Shown here in pieces: positions 1-9,991 of a DNA stretch of 24,761 nt (its first letter is position 1; every line of letters starts with the position of its first letter). The position numbers were made by a program, and so were the translations under genes. The notes under the pieces are model-generated. The model saw only the letters and a list, made by a program, of their open reading frames with translations, had not been told where the DNA came from and ran no database searches. Source of the DNA: Cylindrodendrum hubeiense (Eukaryota > Ascomycota > Sordariomycetes > Hypocreales > Nectriaceae); assembly GCA_014621425.1 (NCBI GenBank), contig JAANBB010000525.1:1-24761 (forward strand), written 5' to 3'.

Positions 1-443
1 TGTCCTCGACCAGCGGGCAGAAGCTCCCACTGCAGGACACAGAAACAGAGGCACACCAGTAGAGGCCGATGCCTCGCCGATGCTCAATGCTCGGTTGAGC
101 CACCGTGCTGTCAATGCCCTATGCATTGCGTTTTCGCTGTTGTCGCAACCGAGACCTTGGAGAGCTCACAGAGTCTGGTCGCTAAGAAGTCTCCATCCAA
201 AAATTTCCCACTTACATGGAAGTACTGTACACGGCGCGGCACGCGACAGGCCCCGCGCATGTGAGGGGCCCACACCTCCAAGCCCGGGTCAACGTTCGGC
301 CCGCTAAACCTCACGCAGGGGTCTAGCGGAATTTCTGGGTCCCCGGCTCGACTTTTCGAGGCATTGCGACCGACGAAGAAAGGCCAGAGCCTCAGATCGT
401 GAGAATTGACAACGCCGTTTGCATTGGCGCTCAGGTTCTCAAA
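1..443. other. Non-coding start of window, upstream of mL61
   Basis: No coding region could be supported here. The open frames are short, unrelated to any family I recognise, and read through on both strands at random. The last part should hold the promoter and 5' leader of the mL61 gene that begins at 444. I see no repeat, tRNA or other RNA gene. Confidence 0.5.
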
Positions 444-1227
444 ATGAGGTCTCTCGGAGAACGGCTAAACTTGCTTCGCAAGGTACGTCAATTGACTCGG
501 CAGCGGAACACCCACAGAACAGTGCTAACAAGTCCTATAGAAGGTAGAAACTCGTCGACACCGAACATCACCAGCTCCGTCATGCTCACACCTCACAGCT
601 AATCAACGTACAATGTGGCCCCGGTGCTGCAATCCTCCCCGCCGAGGTTACTAGAATCCATCTCGACTTCGCCCGGACCCTGAATGGAGGCCACATGGGC
701 GCCAGGTTCGTCCAACATCGTCCCACCACCATCAACCTACAAGTCTAACATGACCGGACCACAGGAAATTCTGGCTCGAGAACCTCCCCCGACTAAAGTA
801 CCACAACCCCTCGGTCCCCATGATCGTCAACCGCCACACGCAAAACTCCCAAAAGCCCACGCTGTCCATCTTCCTGCGCAAGCCCGATGCTGGCCCCGCC
901 CCCGATATCCGCAGCCAGCCCGCCTCATCGCGAGACAACTTGTCCAAGGCGCCCACGCCCGACGCCGACGAGCGGGTCATCACCATCGACATGACCATGA
1001 AGCACTCATCGCACATCCTCGAGTACATCCTGGCCGAGACCAAGGCCACCGTCATCCACCCCACCACCGAGGAGATCCGTGAGCTGCAGGAGCTCGAGGC
1101 CATGCGCAAACAGGCCGATGTGGACCGAGACCGCGTGAAACGCCTGCGCGAGGAGAAGAAGCGCGAGGAGGAGATGCTCAAGCGTGCCCGGGCTGCGGGT
1201 GGCGTTGCCGAAGAGGAAGAGGCGTAA
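444..1227 (+). CDS. mrp49: Mitochondrial large-subunit ribosomal protein mL61 (Mrp49-like, CI-B8 fold)
   Basis: Three exons: 444-482, 599-705 and 765-1227. Introns are 483-598 and 706-764, the second with a CTAAC branch site. Joined, they give 609 nt, or 202 residues. The N-terminal half carries the family's hallmarks: MRSLGERLNLLRK, then CGPGAAILP, the segment GGHMGARKFW, LPRLKYHNPSVP, and a TLSIF strand. Introns were placed so that GARKFW and LRK-LI..CGPGAA are restored. The family (mitochondrial L51/S25/CI-B8 thioredoxin-like fold) is part of the mitoribosome large subunit in the matrix. The C-terminal third (about residues 135-202) is a charged Glu/Arg/Lys coiled-coil-like helix ending in a Glu run, longer than yeast Mrp49 as I recall it. 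The gene converges on the ligase gene ending at 1600. The ATG at 444 is the first in frame. Assignment to mL61 rather than another CI-B8 paralogue rests on recognising the motif, not on a search. Confidence 0.88.
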
Positions 1228-1599
1228 AGAGGAGCAAGGCGAGGCGAGGCTGTACAATAGACCTGTATTACTCAGTGCCATACATCTGGCAGTGTACTAG
1301 TTGGGAAATGAAACCAATACCATTTACATTGATCACTCTCACACAAAATGCGGAGATTGAACATCCCTAACAACGATATATTTAAATCCTCTTTATCTCA
1401 GGTCTAGCATTGAAACTCTTACACACTGCTACCGACATACCTGCTCAAGATGCTCTCATCAATGGGTATCAAGCTAACCCATGCCATCGTCTGCACCGCC
1501 CTATATCAGATGCAAATCTATCTATATCTGCAGCCCACAGCCAACCGGTCAAAACTCCAGTAAAATAATGCTAAGTCATCATGTCGTCAAGTAAACCAT
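1228..1599. other. Intergenic 3' region between convergent genes
   Basis: This 372-bp spacer separates the 3' ends of the mL61 gene (+) and the HECT ligase gene (-). It is AT-richer than the flanking exons and contains TATATTTAAATC-like sequence near 1376-1387. It presumably holds both 3' UTRs and polyadenylation signals. No ORF or RNA gene is supported. Confidence 0.5.
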
Positions 1600-4500
1600 T
1601 TATTTTAGTCCAAACCCTTCGCTCTCGTGGACAGCCGTCCACAGCTTCTTCTCCAGCTTCTCTTTAGACTCGTATCGGGACAGAGACAAGAAGTTAAAGC
1701 ACGTCCTAGCCATAGGGAACCTAGTCGTGTCATCGCCAAGGCAGGATATCTTGATAGGTAGTAGTGAGGTGCCCATAGCCGGGATTCGGTCGCTACCAGT
1801 GATGAAAAGGAGCAGCTTTCGCTGATCCTCGGGGGTAGCAGCTTGGAATGTCTCCCAAAACCAGCCAATGATGGGTTCAGAACCATCTGGATTCTTACTG
1901 CCCCAGTTATCATACTCGGCTACACCTCTCAAAGCCGTGATGTCGAGTTCTTCATCTGAGCCTCGCACGAGGAGTTCAATCTCCTCAGGTCGGAACAGGG
2001 ACAATGCATTGCCCCCACAAACGGTATAAAAGCCCCTTTTGAAAGGCTCAAATTGCCGTGTTACAGCAACATCGAGGATGTACCTTGTGTAAAGATCCAC
2101 ATACTCTCGCCGATTGCTGTTTGTTACCGGTATCCGCTCACCTCCAGGGCAGAGCGGAACTTGAACATTGGTGCCGTATTTTTCTGTTTCGATGACAAAG
2201 TCAATACAGAAGGTTGCTTCCACATCTCCCTCAAAGTCCAGCAGCTGTCGCAATCCTCGTGCCAGTCTTGGGCGGTATTCAGCCAAATCTTCGAGATTGT
2301 AGCGCATCGCCGGCCTAGGATGTGCCGATGCGCCCGTGCCATGCGTAGGGGCAGATGCAATGAGCTTGCGGAAGGCAAACGGTGGGAGGGCCACATCAAG
2401 AATGGTGGAGTTGTAAATGGCCAATCCCATAACCACACCAACCAAGAAGAACTGATCCGAGGTCTCGAAGGCGTTTGGGTTGAAGTAGCAGTACTGCGAG
2501 TCCTCGTCGTATAGAAACATCCCTAGGTAAAGTTAGCAACAGCACCAGCATATCTTCGAGGAATCCATTCTTACCATGATCGGGATTGAAAACCTCCCTG
2601 ACGAGGAGCAGGAACCATTCCTTTCGCAACCCACCAGCATCCACACCCTCTTCGCCCTTGAAGACAATGCGGAGTCCCTTCTTGATATCCTCACTGCCAC
2701 TGCCGATAACCTCACTGACAGCCTGGAGGCTGTCGTCAACTAAACAATCACGTCTCACATCGAGCACCAGAAACTGATTGACACTCCTGCGGCTCATAAT
2801 GCTGTCAAAGAAAGCATCCCGTGCTTTACTTTGCATCTGGCGACGAGCATCATACTCCAGGATAAGGTTCTTGGCCCAGATGCTCAAAAGGAAAGGGTAT
2901 TGGCAGAATGAGAACTTGCTCCTCCTTGCCTCCCAGTTCTCAAAGTCGGCCACAAGGTCAGCATAGTCAATCATCGAGCTATAAAAATCGCTCGTTGGAA
3001 GCATCTGCCCTTGGGCATGAACTCCATCTCTAACAGCACCGAGATTGTCATTGGCGTTCGATGAGCCCTCATCTCCGCGTCGCACGTGAGGCAGATTGTT
3101 GGCTGCAAACAACAATGCCAGGAACCGGGAGGATGCCTTTATCTGCCAGTCTTCGCTGTAAGTGAACTTCTTGGCTGGTTCCTTGGGTTTCTTCGGCGCG
3201 CTTGATGGGCCAATTTCGTCATATAGATACGCCCCGGACCGACCCTCTTGCATTTGCGGAATGAGACCAGCAGTGATATCCACCTTGACAGCTTCGGGCT
3301 TCTTCTCACTTTGACGCAACATACGGTATGTGAGGAACTCCGACGCCAACTCCTTCGTCTTGGCAAAGCGTTCCAATTGATACTTTGCAAACCAGGTAAT
3401 GAGCTGGTTGTGGCACTCAATGGACGAGTTCGACGTCAGGCCGACGATGCGCTTGATGATTCCCGAGTGTTGACCAGACAGGGGGCCAGATTCAGGTGAA
3501 TTTGATTTCTTGGATTGGGCGGCTTCCTTCTCTGTGGCGGAGGACTCGGTCTCAGGTTGAAGTATTCCGCGGAAGTCCCGGTGATCTCGATGCAGGAGAG
3601 GGTTTTCTAGGATAATAAGGAGGAAGCGCAAATCGGCCGGGTCTTTCAAGGGTCGCCCTGGTCGCTTGAGGAGCAATTCCGTTGCTTTGAGCAGAACCCT
3701 TCGACAATGGTCCTGCGCATGCAACAGGTCCCGCTCAATCATCTGCAGATCTTGGTCGCTTGAGGCCTGGAAGTCCTCTCCTCGAGAGAGCTCCTCATAG
3801 ACGTTAAACCATCCTTCTGCAACATTGGTGACCACGTAATACCAGCTAATCAGGTCACCCCAGTGGATATGGGGAGACCTCGTGCTGATAGATGGCTTAA
3901 CGGGCCCAGTATCGCTACGAATCGGCAGTGACTTGACAGGAGGCGCAACTTCTTCCTGTCCCCCCGTCCACCAAGTTCCATTCTCAGCAAAATCGCCCAA
4001 AAGTAATAATTTTGGGTCAAGGTCCCAGACTCCAGCATCTGGCTGAGGATGGTCTTGCTGGCCGCGTAGCTCTCTGGGATCAGGCTCTTGAGGAACTCGA
4101 GGTGGCTCACGCTGTGGGACAGGAGGGACAGACGGAAGAGCCGGGAGCGGTTTTCTTCGACCCGTTTCGCTTCCTATTCTCGAAGAGTGCCGAATATGAT
4201 GGACCATAAAAGACGAATTGACACACTCGAATGTACCAAAACAGGCGATGATATAATCTTCTAGGGGCTTGAAGATCCTCCTAGGGCTGTCGTCGGGGCT
4301 CCGCGAGAGTGATCTCTGGTGACCTTTCGGCACGCCATCGAATAGCCCATTTTGTACCGAAGGTCTTTCTGGGTATGATGTCGAGTAGGGTCTTCCAATT
4401 GGCTCGGAATTTATGCGCAGAGGGTTGGCCCGCAGGGTTGGCTGCTCGTCGAACATGTGCTGGGATATATGAATAGCAGGCGACGTACCATGCGTTACAG

Positions 4501-5338
4501 CGTCTTGGCTTCCATCCAACGGTATGGGTCCATGACCATTGGCTTGCATTCGACTGCTGAAGGAGAGCATGTTTCGCGGAGCGGTTTGGTTCTCGGGGGC
4601 ACGTGCGGGTGTGCCGAGTTTCTTCGTCAAGTGTGAATGGATGCATTGATGGACAAGCCGTTTCGTATGTTCGACCGAGATGTATTGAACTGTTTCTTCC
4701 GTCAGTTATGATCCTCACGCATCGCCATAAAAGCGTACCTCGTGGTGGAGTCGGTTGGGGGCCGTTGGACGGAGCCGGGGTCGCATCACGGCGCCATCTC
4801 GACCCTCCACTTCCTTGACTGTCGGCGGCCTGCGGCTCCAGGTCGTTGACGGTCATGCAAATGGTGCACTTGAAGACCTTGAGATCCCTCGGCCACCGCA
4901 CGAGCGACCCGCACGTCATGCAGCTTCCGGTCGCAAAGTCCTTGCTCCCGGCGGGGCCCCGCGGGTGTGCGTCTTGGTGGTCGGTCGCGGCGGCGGCGGC
5001 AGGACGACATCGTCGTCAACAAAGCCCAGGTCGGGCGGAAGCCCGCTGACGGAGCTCTGCCGCTTCTTCTTCTTGCCGCTGAAGAGCGAAGGGAAGGGCT
5101 GGCTCATAGAGCGCGAGTGTTGTGCGGGGCGGGACTTGCGTGGGCGCGAGGAGGCTGCGGCGTGGAAGTCGGCGTCGGAATCGCTCGAGTCGGCGTGGGC
5201 ATTGGAGATGTCGAAGCGGCTGCCGAGGGATGGGGACAGCGTCGAAGACGTGTTGCGGGCGGAGTGGTGAATGCGACTGATGAGGTCACCAGGATGGTTG
5301 TTGGGTTGGGACCCACGGCGACTGGACCAGGGAGCCAT
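1600..5338 (-). CDS. hul4: HECT-type E3 ubiquitin ligase, Hul4-like, with an apparent 1-nt frame break
   Basis: Exons on the minus strand: 5338-4739, 4689-2575 and 2522-1600. Introns are 4690-4738 (branch CTGAC) and 2523-2574 (branch CTAAC). The product is about 1212 residues. A Ser/Pro/basic-rich N-terminus is followed by a four-cysteine zinc-binding motif (C140, C143, C158, C161; CMTC...CTIC). A long helical middle region leads to a C-terminal HECT domain of about 350 residues. HECT hallmarks are FKGEEGVDAGGLRKEW, FNPDHG-MFLYDE across intron 2, and ARTCFN, whose Cys codon is 1699-1701 and lies 33 residues from the C-terminus. That Cys forms the ubiquitin thioester in this family. The zinc motif and lack of WW or C2 domains favour Hul4 over the Rsp5/NEDD4 class. 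The reading frame breaks near 4950-4975 (see findings): exon lengths sum to 3638, one short of a multiple of three. The ATG at 5338 begins MAPWSSRRG. Confidence 0.88.
4950..4975 (-). other. Apparent frame break in the hul4-like gene at a G/C run
   Basis: The frame from the start codon reads through PRPTTKTHTRGAPPG and then stops at 4916-4918. The frame that reads GSKDFATGSCMTCGS is shifted by one. One extra base in the GGGGCCCC run joins the two. A non-canonical intron cannot be excluded, but none has a typical donor and branch site. Confidence 0.75.
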
Positions 5339-7375
5339 TTCCTCGGATCGACGTCGACGTCACGGGACGCTCCTGGCCTTTGGTGTTTTGACTTTGGCCT
5401 TGGCTGGCTTTCGCGATGGTCGAGCAGAGGGTTGGCGATGGCGACAGCGACAGTGGCAGCTGCATCGGAAGCCTCCCCGAATAAAAATAAAATGTTCACA
5501 AATTGTATGAAGATCAAGTCCGCCTCGTCGACAGCTCAGCTGTTGAATACGCCTGAGCTGACGCCCGGGGGGGTAATAAAAGAAATGACAACGCCAAAGA
5601 CGAGCGCGCGAGGACAGCCACGGCTGCGGTGGTGAAACACAGCCCGACTGCTGGAACCGGCAATAATGGTCTTGTGTGACGGAGGTAGTCTCACACTGGC
5701 AACACACGCTCGACAGTATTGTACACTCTGTAATCTGTACGCGAGTAGGACACGTCAAATACCATGTGGCTGGGGGGCTTTGGAAAGTTATCTCTAGCTC
5801 CCTACCATTCATTCCCCTGCACGACCCAGGTCGGCCCAGGGCAGGACATACGAATCGAGACTTGGCGATGCGGTGGTGGACGGAAACGTCAGTACTGATT
5901 ACACCGCCAGCAAGGGGTTCCGGGAGTTCCAGTGGCGCCGCGGGAGGAATGGCGTAGAGACAATGCGTGCTCGGGTCCGGATGAACCAAAGATGGAAAGC
6001 GGTGGCACGACAAAGACAAAGCCGGCGATAAAGAACAAGCTATGGATTGGAGACGGTGCTAAAAGAGAGGCCGCTCTGACGTCGCATCTCGTATTCACGG
6101 TGGCCTCTACCCAAGTTGATCGCTAACGCAGCAGGGCTCTCTCTCTAGCTGATAGCCAGCGGACGAATCACCGCCGAGGGCGACTACATATGCGGCCATC
6201 GAGTACGGAGCACAGCATCGAGTACGGAGTCCAGCATCGAGTACGAAGCACAGCATCGAGTGGTGACGGGACGGAGGGGACGGACCACAGCGTCGCTCTC
6301 CTTGGTTGAAATGCGCGTCTCCCTAACAATCGATTCAGGTCATGGCGAGAGAAGAGCGGCGGCCAGCGGGTCCCCTGCCCCTTGACAAGGCCGTCAATGC
6401 CAGAAAATGCCAATCCCAATCTCTCGTGCCCAATGTAATGCAATACCGACGACCGGCGGCCGGCGACGTTGGCGGTTGCGTCTCTAAAACAAACGGGACG
6501 AATGCAGCCCACACGGCTCCTGCGCCTTGCAGGCTTGCTATGTACATGTACCGATGTACGCTCCGTGGCTTGCCGTCCATGATTGAGTGCCTCCCCTCTG
6601 GGTACCTGATGCTAATCCTAATCCAACTCCCACCATCCCGAGTCCCGAACAGCGCGGTGAAACAGGGCTTCGCAGGCGATCAAACAGGGATTTGCCAGCC
6701 GCATCCGTCCAACCACAGCGCGGCCGGGCTGGGCTCTAGCCCCCGCAAACCCGCAAGTTGCCGGGTTGCCGGGCGGGTGCCAAGGGAGGGACACTGGCTG
6801 ACTGGTGCCCCCCAAACCCGCCAAAGCGGTGCCCTGCTACAAGTAATTATTAAGTTACCACTGGCTGCCGCTGGCTGCCACTGGCTGTCACACAGGTTTA
6901 GCCCCGCCGCGGCGCCAATGGAACGGTTGATCGTTAGTTCCCTGGCTCCCGTTTCTACTAGGTGGGTACCTACCTACACATCAGGAATTCCTGCTGTGAT
7001 GCCTACCCTATACCTTTCGATTTCTTACCTATCGACGATGGGCTGCAGCAGGAATCTTCGTATCATGCGCAGTGTCTTGCTAGGCCTCGTATTAGGTGCT
7101 ATACGGTTGCCGCTCATCTGGTTTATTCTGACTTCGGTGCGTGTAACACTTGATCACCCGATGAAACACATGTGCCCAACTGTAACAGCGCAGATTTCAC
7201 ATATCTCGCAAGTTATTCTCTAAGTCACCCTCCCAGAGGTATCATTATGTACCGCACAACCATACAACGCCCATGACAATCAGGAAATGGAAGAGAAGAA
7301 AAAAAAAACACCTGCAACGCAGAAAAGCCAGCCCCATGCCCAAATCGTCCTAGTCGTATCAATCGTCATATCATT
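5339..7375. other. Gene-poor region between the HECT ligase and the DUF3712 gene
   Basis: About 2 kb without a supportable gene. It lies upstream of the ligase (leader and promoter nearest 5339) and downstream of the DUF3712 gene (3' UTR nearest 7375). It contains a 19-bp tandem repeat (6197-6260), imperfect CTGGCTGCC-type repeats around 6861-6889, and a GTACCTACCTAC motif near 6965. An 882-nt open frame at 6342-7223 is discussed under rejected items. I see no tRNA and no transposase fragment. Confidence 0.5.
6197..6260. repeat. 19-bp direct tandem repeat, about 3.4 copies
   Basis: Units at 6197-6215, 6216-6234 and 6235-6253, plus a partial copy to 6260. The consensus is CATCGAGTACGGAGCACAG with one or two substitutions per unit. 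There are no spacers, so it is a minisatellite and not a CRISPR array. It lies in non-coding sequence. Confidence 0.9.
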
Positions 7376-8282
7376 TCATACGCGGAGCAGCCCCGCAAAC
7401 TCGGACCTCACGTCCATTACAGCATCAAAGTCGTTGCACCATGAGCTCCCGTCTACACCGACTCCGACCAACCTGACCTTGTCGGATGGCGCCACTCCCG
7501 TCCGCGTCGTCCCATGCAGACTCAAGTCGAACTGGCCCCGAACGATTTTCAACTGGCCCCTCAGCTCCGCCATGCGCTCGCCCTGGTCGTTGCGCAGCTC
7601 AAAGGTGCAGACGCCGTGGTTGAGCTCCACGGGGCTGGGGTTGTGCATCCGAACCGTTACCGCGATGCCGTCGTCGCCCGAGCGCGACACCTTTTGCAGA
7701 GTCGCCCGCGGGCCCTTCATGGCCTTGATCGGAATGTCGAGGTTGTAGTCGCAGTGTGCCGTGAGACCCAGCGCCCGTACGGTGCACGCCCCGTTCTCGA
7801 GTTGAAAGTTGGTGTCGTCGTCGACCATGATGCTCCTCACAAAGGCCCGATAGATGGCCATGTCTGTGATATTGATTACCTGCTCCTGGACCACTACTTT
7901 GGTCCCCCAGAAGCTCGTCCGAACCTTGGGCAGTGCCAGCTTGCCAAAGGCCGAGCCATTGAAGGTGAGGTCGAGGACCATCGGGCTGATGGTGCTGCTG
8001 ATAGGTCCGGTGCCGGTTACGCGACTCTCGATGGCGAGGGCAAAGGCACTGCAAACCGAGTTAGCCTACTATGTTGGCCATAATACCGAATCATCAGGCT
8101 CACTCCTCTGAGACATGAGCAATACTGATCCGCGAGACCTCCAGCTTGGAGGGGTTGACCAGGCATTGGAGGACCGACGACATGATGCCGGGCGGTGAGT
8201 GGCCCAGCATCTTGTCATTGGTCTCAGGCCGAAGGATAGGCCGAGCATAGTCCTTGAAGAGGGTCGAGTCGGCGACGTTCAT
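7376..8282 (-). CDS. DUF3712-type (LEA-like beta-sandwich) protein, N-terminus uncertain
   Basis: Two exons on the minus strand: 8282-8104 and 8048-7376. The intron 8049-8103 has donor GTGAGC, branch GCTAAC and acceptor TTTGCAG. The model gives 283 residues from the ATG at 8282. The body matches the fungal DUF3712 pattern as I know it: LVNPSKLEVSRISI, then SEDAFALAIESRVTGTGP, then ISPMVLDLTFNG, GKLALP, and INITDMAIYRAFVRSIM, followed by a second similar half. Family members are usually anchored by one N-terminal membrane helix, and their function is unknown. No clear helix lies downstream of the chosen ATG. Just upstream, in the same frame, a repeat-coded hydrophobic stretch (LICLCLICLCLTLVPII, about 8356-8406) could be the missing anchor, but it has no in-frame ATG before it. 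A further 5' exon is therefore possible. The core and intron are well supported; the start is not. Confidence 0.7.
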
Positions 8283-9991
8283 GATAAGCCACTGCCCTGC
8301 TCGAGGGCCGTCTCTTGGGTTTGTTTTGTGATATCGGTCGAGGCAAGGCGCCCGGATGATAGGTACGAGAGTGAGGCAAAGGCAGATGAGGCAAAGGCAG
8401 ATGAGGCAGCGGCCGGAAGGTTGATGGCTCTTAAGCTTATTAGCATGTGCGTGATAAAGTGCATCGAGACGGAACCAACAGCAGGCAGCGAGGCAGTGCA
8501 AGGGCGAGATGTGGGCGCGAGAACGACCAAGAGAGCAAACAACCGAGGATGCCGAGTTAGAGCGAGATTCACTGCAGGATCATCTGAGGAGGATCTGGGC
8601 TGAGCGCGTGCAGATGGCCGTCTTGATATATATCTTGCCAGACCTGCCTCGATCACCCCAGACCCCAGCCTGCAGGCAATCATCACCCACACATCCACAC
8701 CCACACCCACGCAGATCACAGCGACTAACAGGCAACCGGGGGCCTTTTACGCGGGTTCTCTCTCGGAGAGGCGGTCACAGACCAACAACGGCTACGCCGA
8801 CGGACATTCATTCATGACATGGGGCATTATACGCGTAGCCGCAGCGCCATCCTGCAGACCGGGTGGTGCACATCACGGAGGCTTTTTTTTCATTCTCGCA
8901 GCTCGCAGCTCGGGGGCCTCACCATGCACCTCGGGCGGCAAATAAACGGATCTTCAGTGCCCAGGGCCCCGGCGCACATCCTGCGTGCAACAGCTGGCGG
9001 CCGTGGGAATGCAGCATGCTGGGGAGCTGAACGTTGGGCAATTCGAATGGATCCAGCGAGACGGGGCCTTCTCGCATGGGCCATGATTCTCATGCAGGCT
9101 GGTGGTGGGGCTGACTGTGTTTGGACTTTGAGTAAACAGCAACTGAAGAGCAAATGAATGTGACGGGCTGGACTATTGACTGTGATAATCTCGTCTCATG
9201 TCAGCGCCATGGCGGCTTAGACGTCGGATTAAAAGTGGTGGGCATCGAATAGAGATATCGCCGGTGTAAGACGGAGGCTGAGTTAGTTCCACAACTTCAG
9301 CCCATCGCGTTACTGCCCAATAGTACAGAGCACAGAGTACCGCATCTGGCATTTGCATTACTCTTACACATGCGATTCGTCGCCTGGCGTCCGATGGAGG
9401 CTTGATGCCATCCGAGCGGCATGGTAACACTCTGCGACATTGAGACGCCAAAGGTAGGTTAATAACTGTTTGCCTGTTTAGCCGACCTGGCTTAATGAAC
9501 CGCCACCTGCGATACCGACACGACGGATGACAGGCGGACTGACGCACAGCGTTAGTGCAGCGTCGGATGCATCCCATCCATGTTGGCCAGCTCAGACGTC
9601 ATCTAATCAAGACGAACCCGAACCCGTATTTCGCAAACTCGTGCGAAATACGGACCACGTTGTATGGCAATCCTACTAAATACTATTACTCCACATATCA
9701 CATCCTACCTGCCCGGTTGTGGAGAATGAATACCAGCGCAGATGGCGGTGGCGACATTTTTTAGCGATACAAGCCCAAAATCCCATTCATGTCCAATCTA
9801 AAAATACTCTGTAGTCTACCTCATACCCATCGTGCATGTACATGAACCGTCATCACCGAGATTCGGTTGTTGTGTGGTGAAATAGTGGCAGGCTGCCTCT
9901 GACCAAGGCAGCCATCAGTGTGCGGCGTGTCCCCCCAAATGCTCTGAAGCAAGGCAAGTGAGTGGCCAGCTTGTTGCAGGCCTACCAGCCC
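8283..9991. other. Gene-poor region upstream of the DUF3712 gene
   Basis: About 1.7 kb with no supportable gene beyond a possible extra N-terminal exon of the DUF3712 protein (8283-8500). It includes a 15-bp repeat (8373-8402) and a short CA/CCCA-rich stretch around 8686-8712. The part next to 9991 is the 3' flank of the dehydrogenase gene. Open frames here are short and compositionally random. Confidence 0.5.
8373..8412. repeat. 15-bp direct repeat, two full copies plus a partial
   Basis: The unit GAGGCAAAGGCAGAT occurs at 8373-8387 and 8388-8402, followed by a diverged partial copy. In one minus-strand frame it codes for the repeated residues ICLCL. It lies just upstream of the chosen DUF3712 start. 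Confidence 0.85.

Noticed and set aside
5104..6019. Minus-strand open frames upstream of the hul4-like start (137 and 219 residues)
   Set aside because: They overlap the ligase exon in another frame or lie in the leader, have random composition, and resemble nothing known.
6342..7223. An 882-nt open frame on the plus strand (293 residues) in the gap upstream of the DUF3712 gene's 3' end
   Set aside because: It resembles no family I know, has irregular codon choice, crosses imperfect CTGGCTGCC repeats and lacks supporting introns. In GC-rich intergenic DNA such a frame can be open by chance. RNA-seq evidence or a conserved orthologue would change this.
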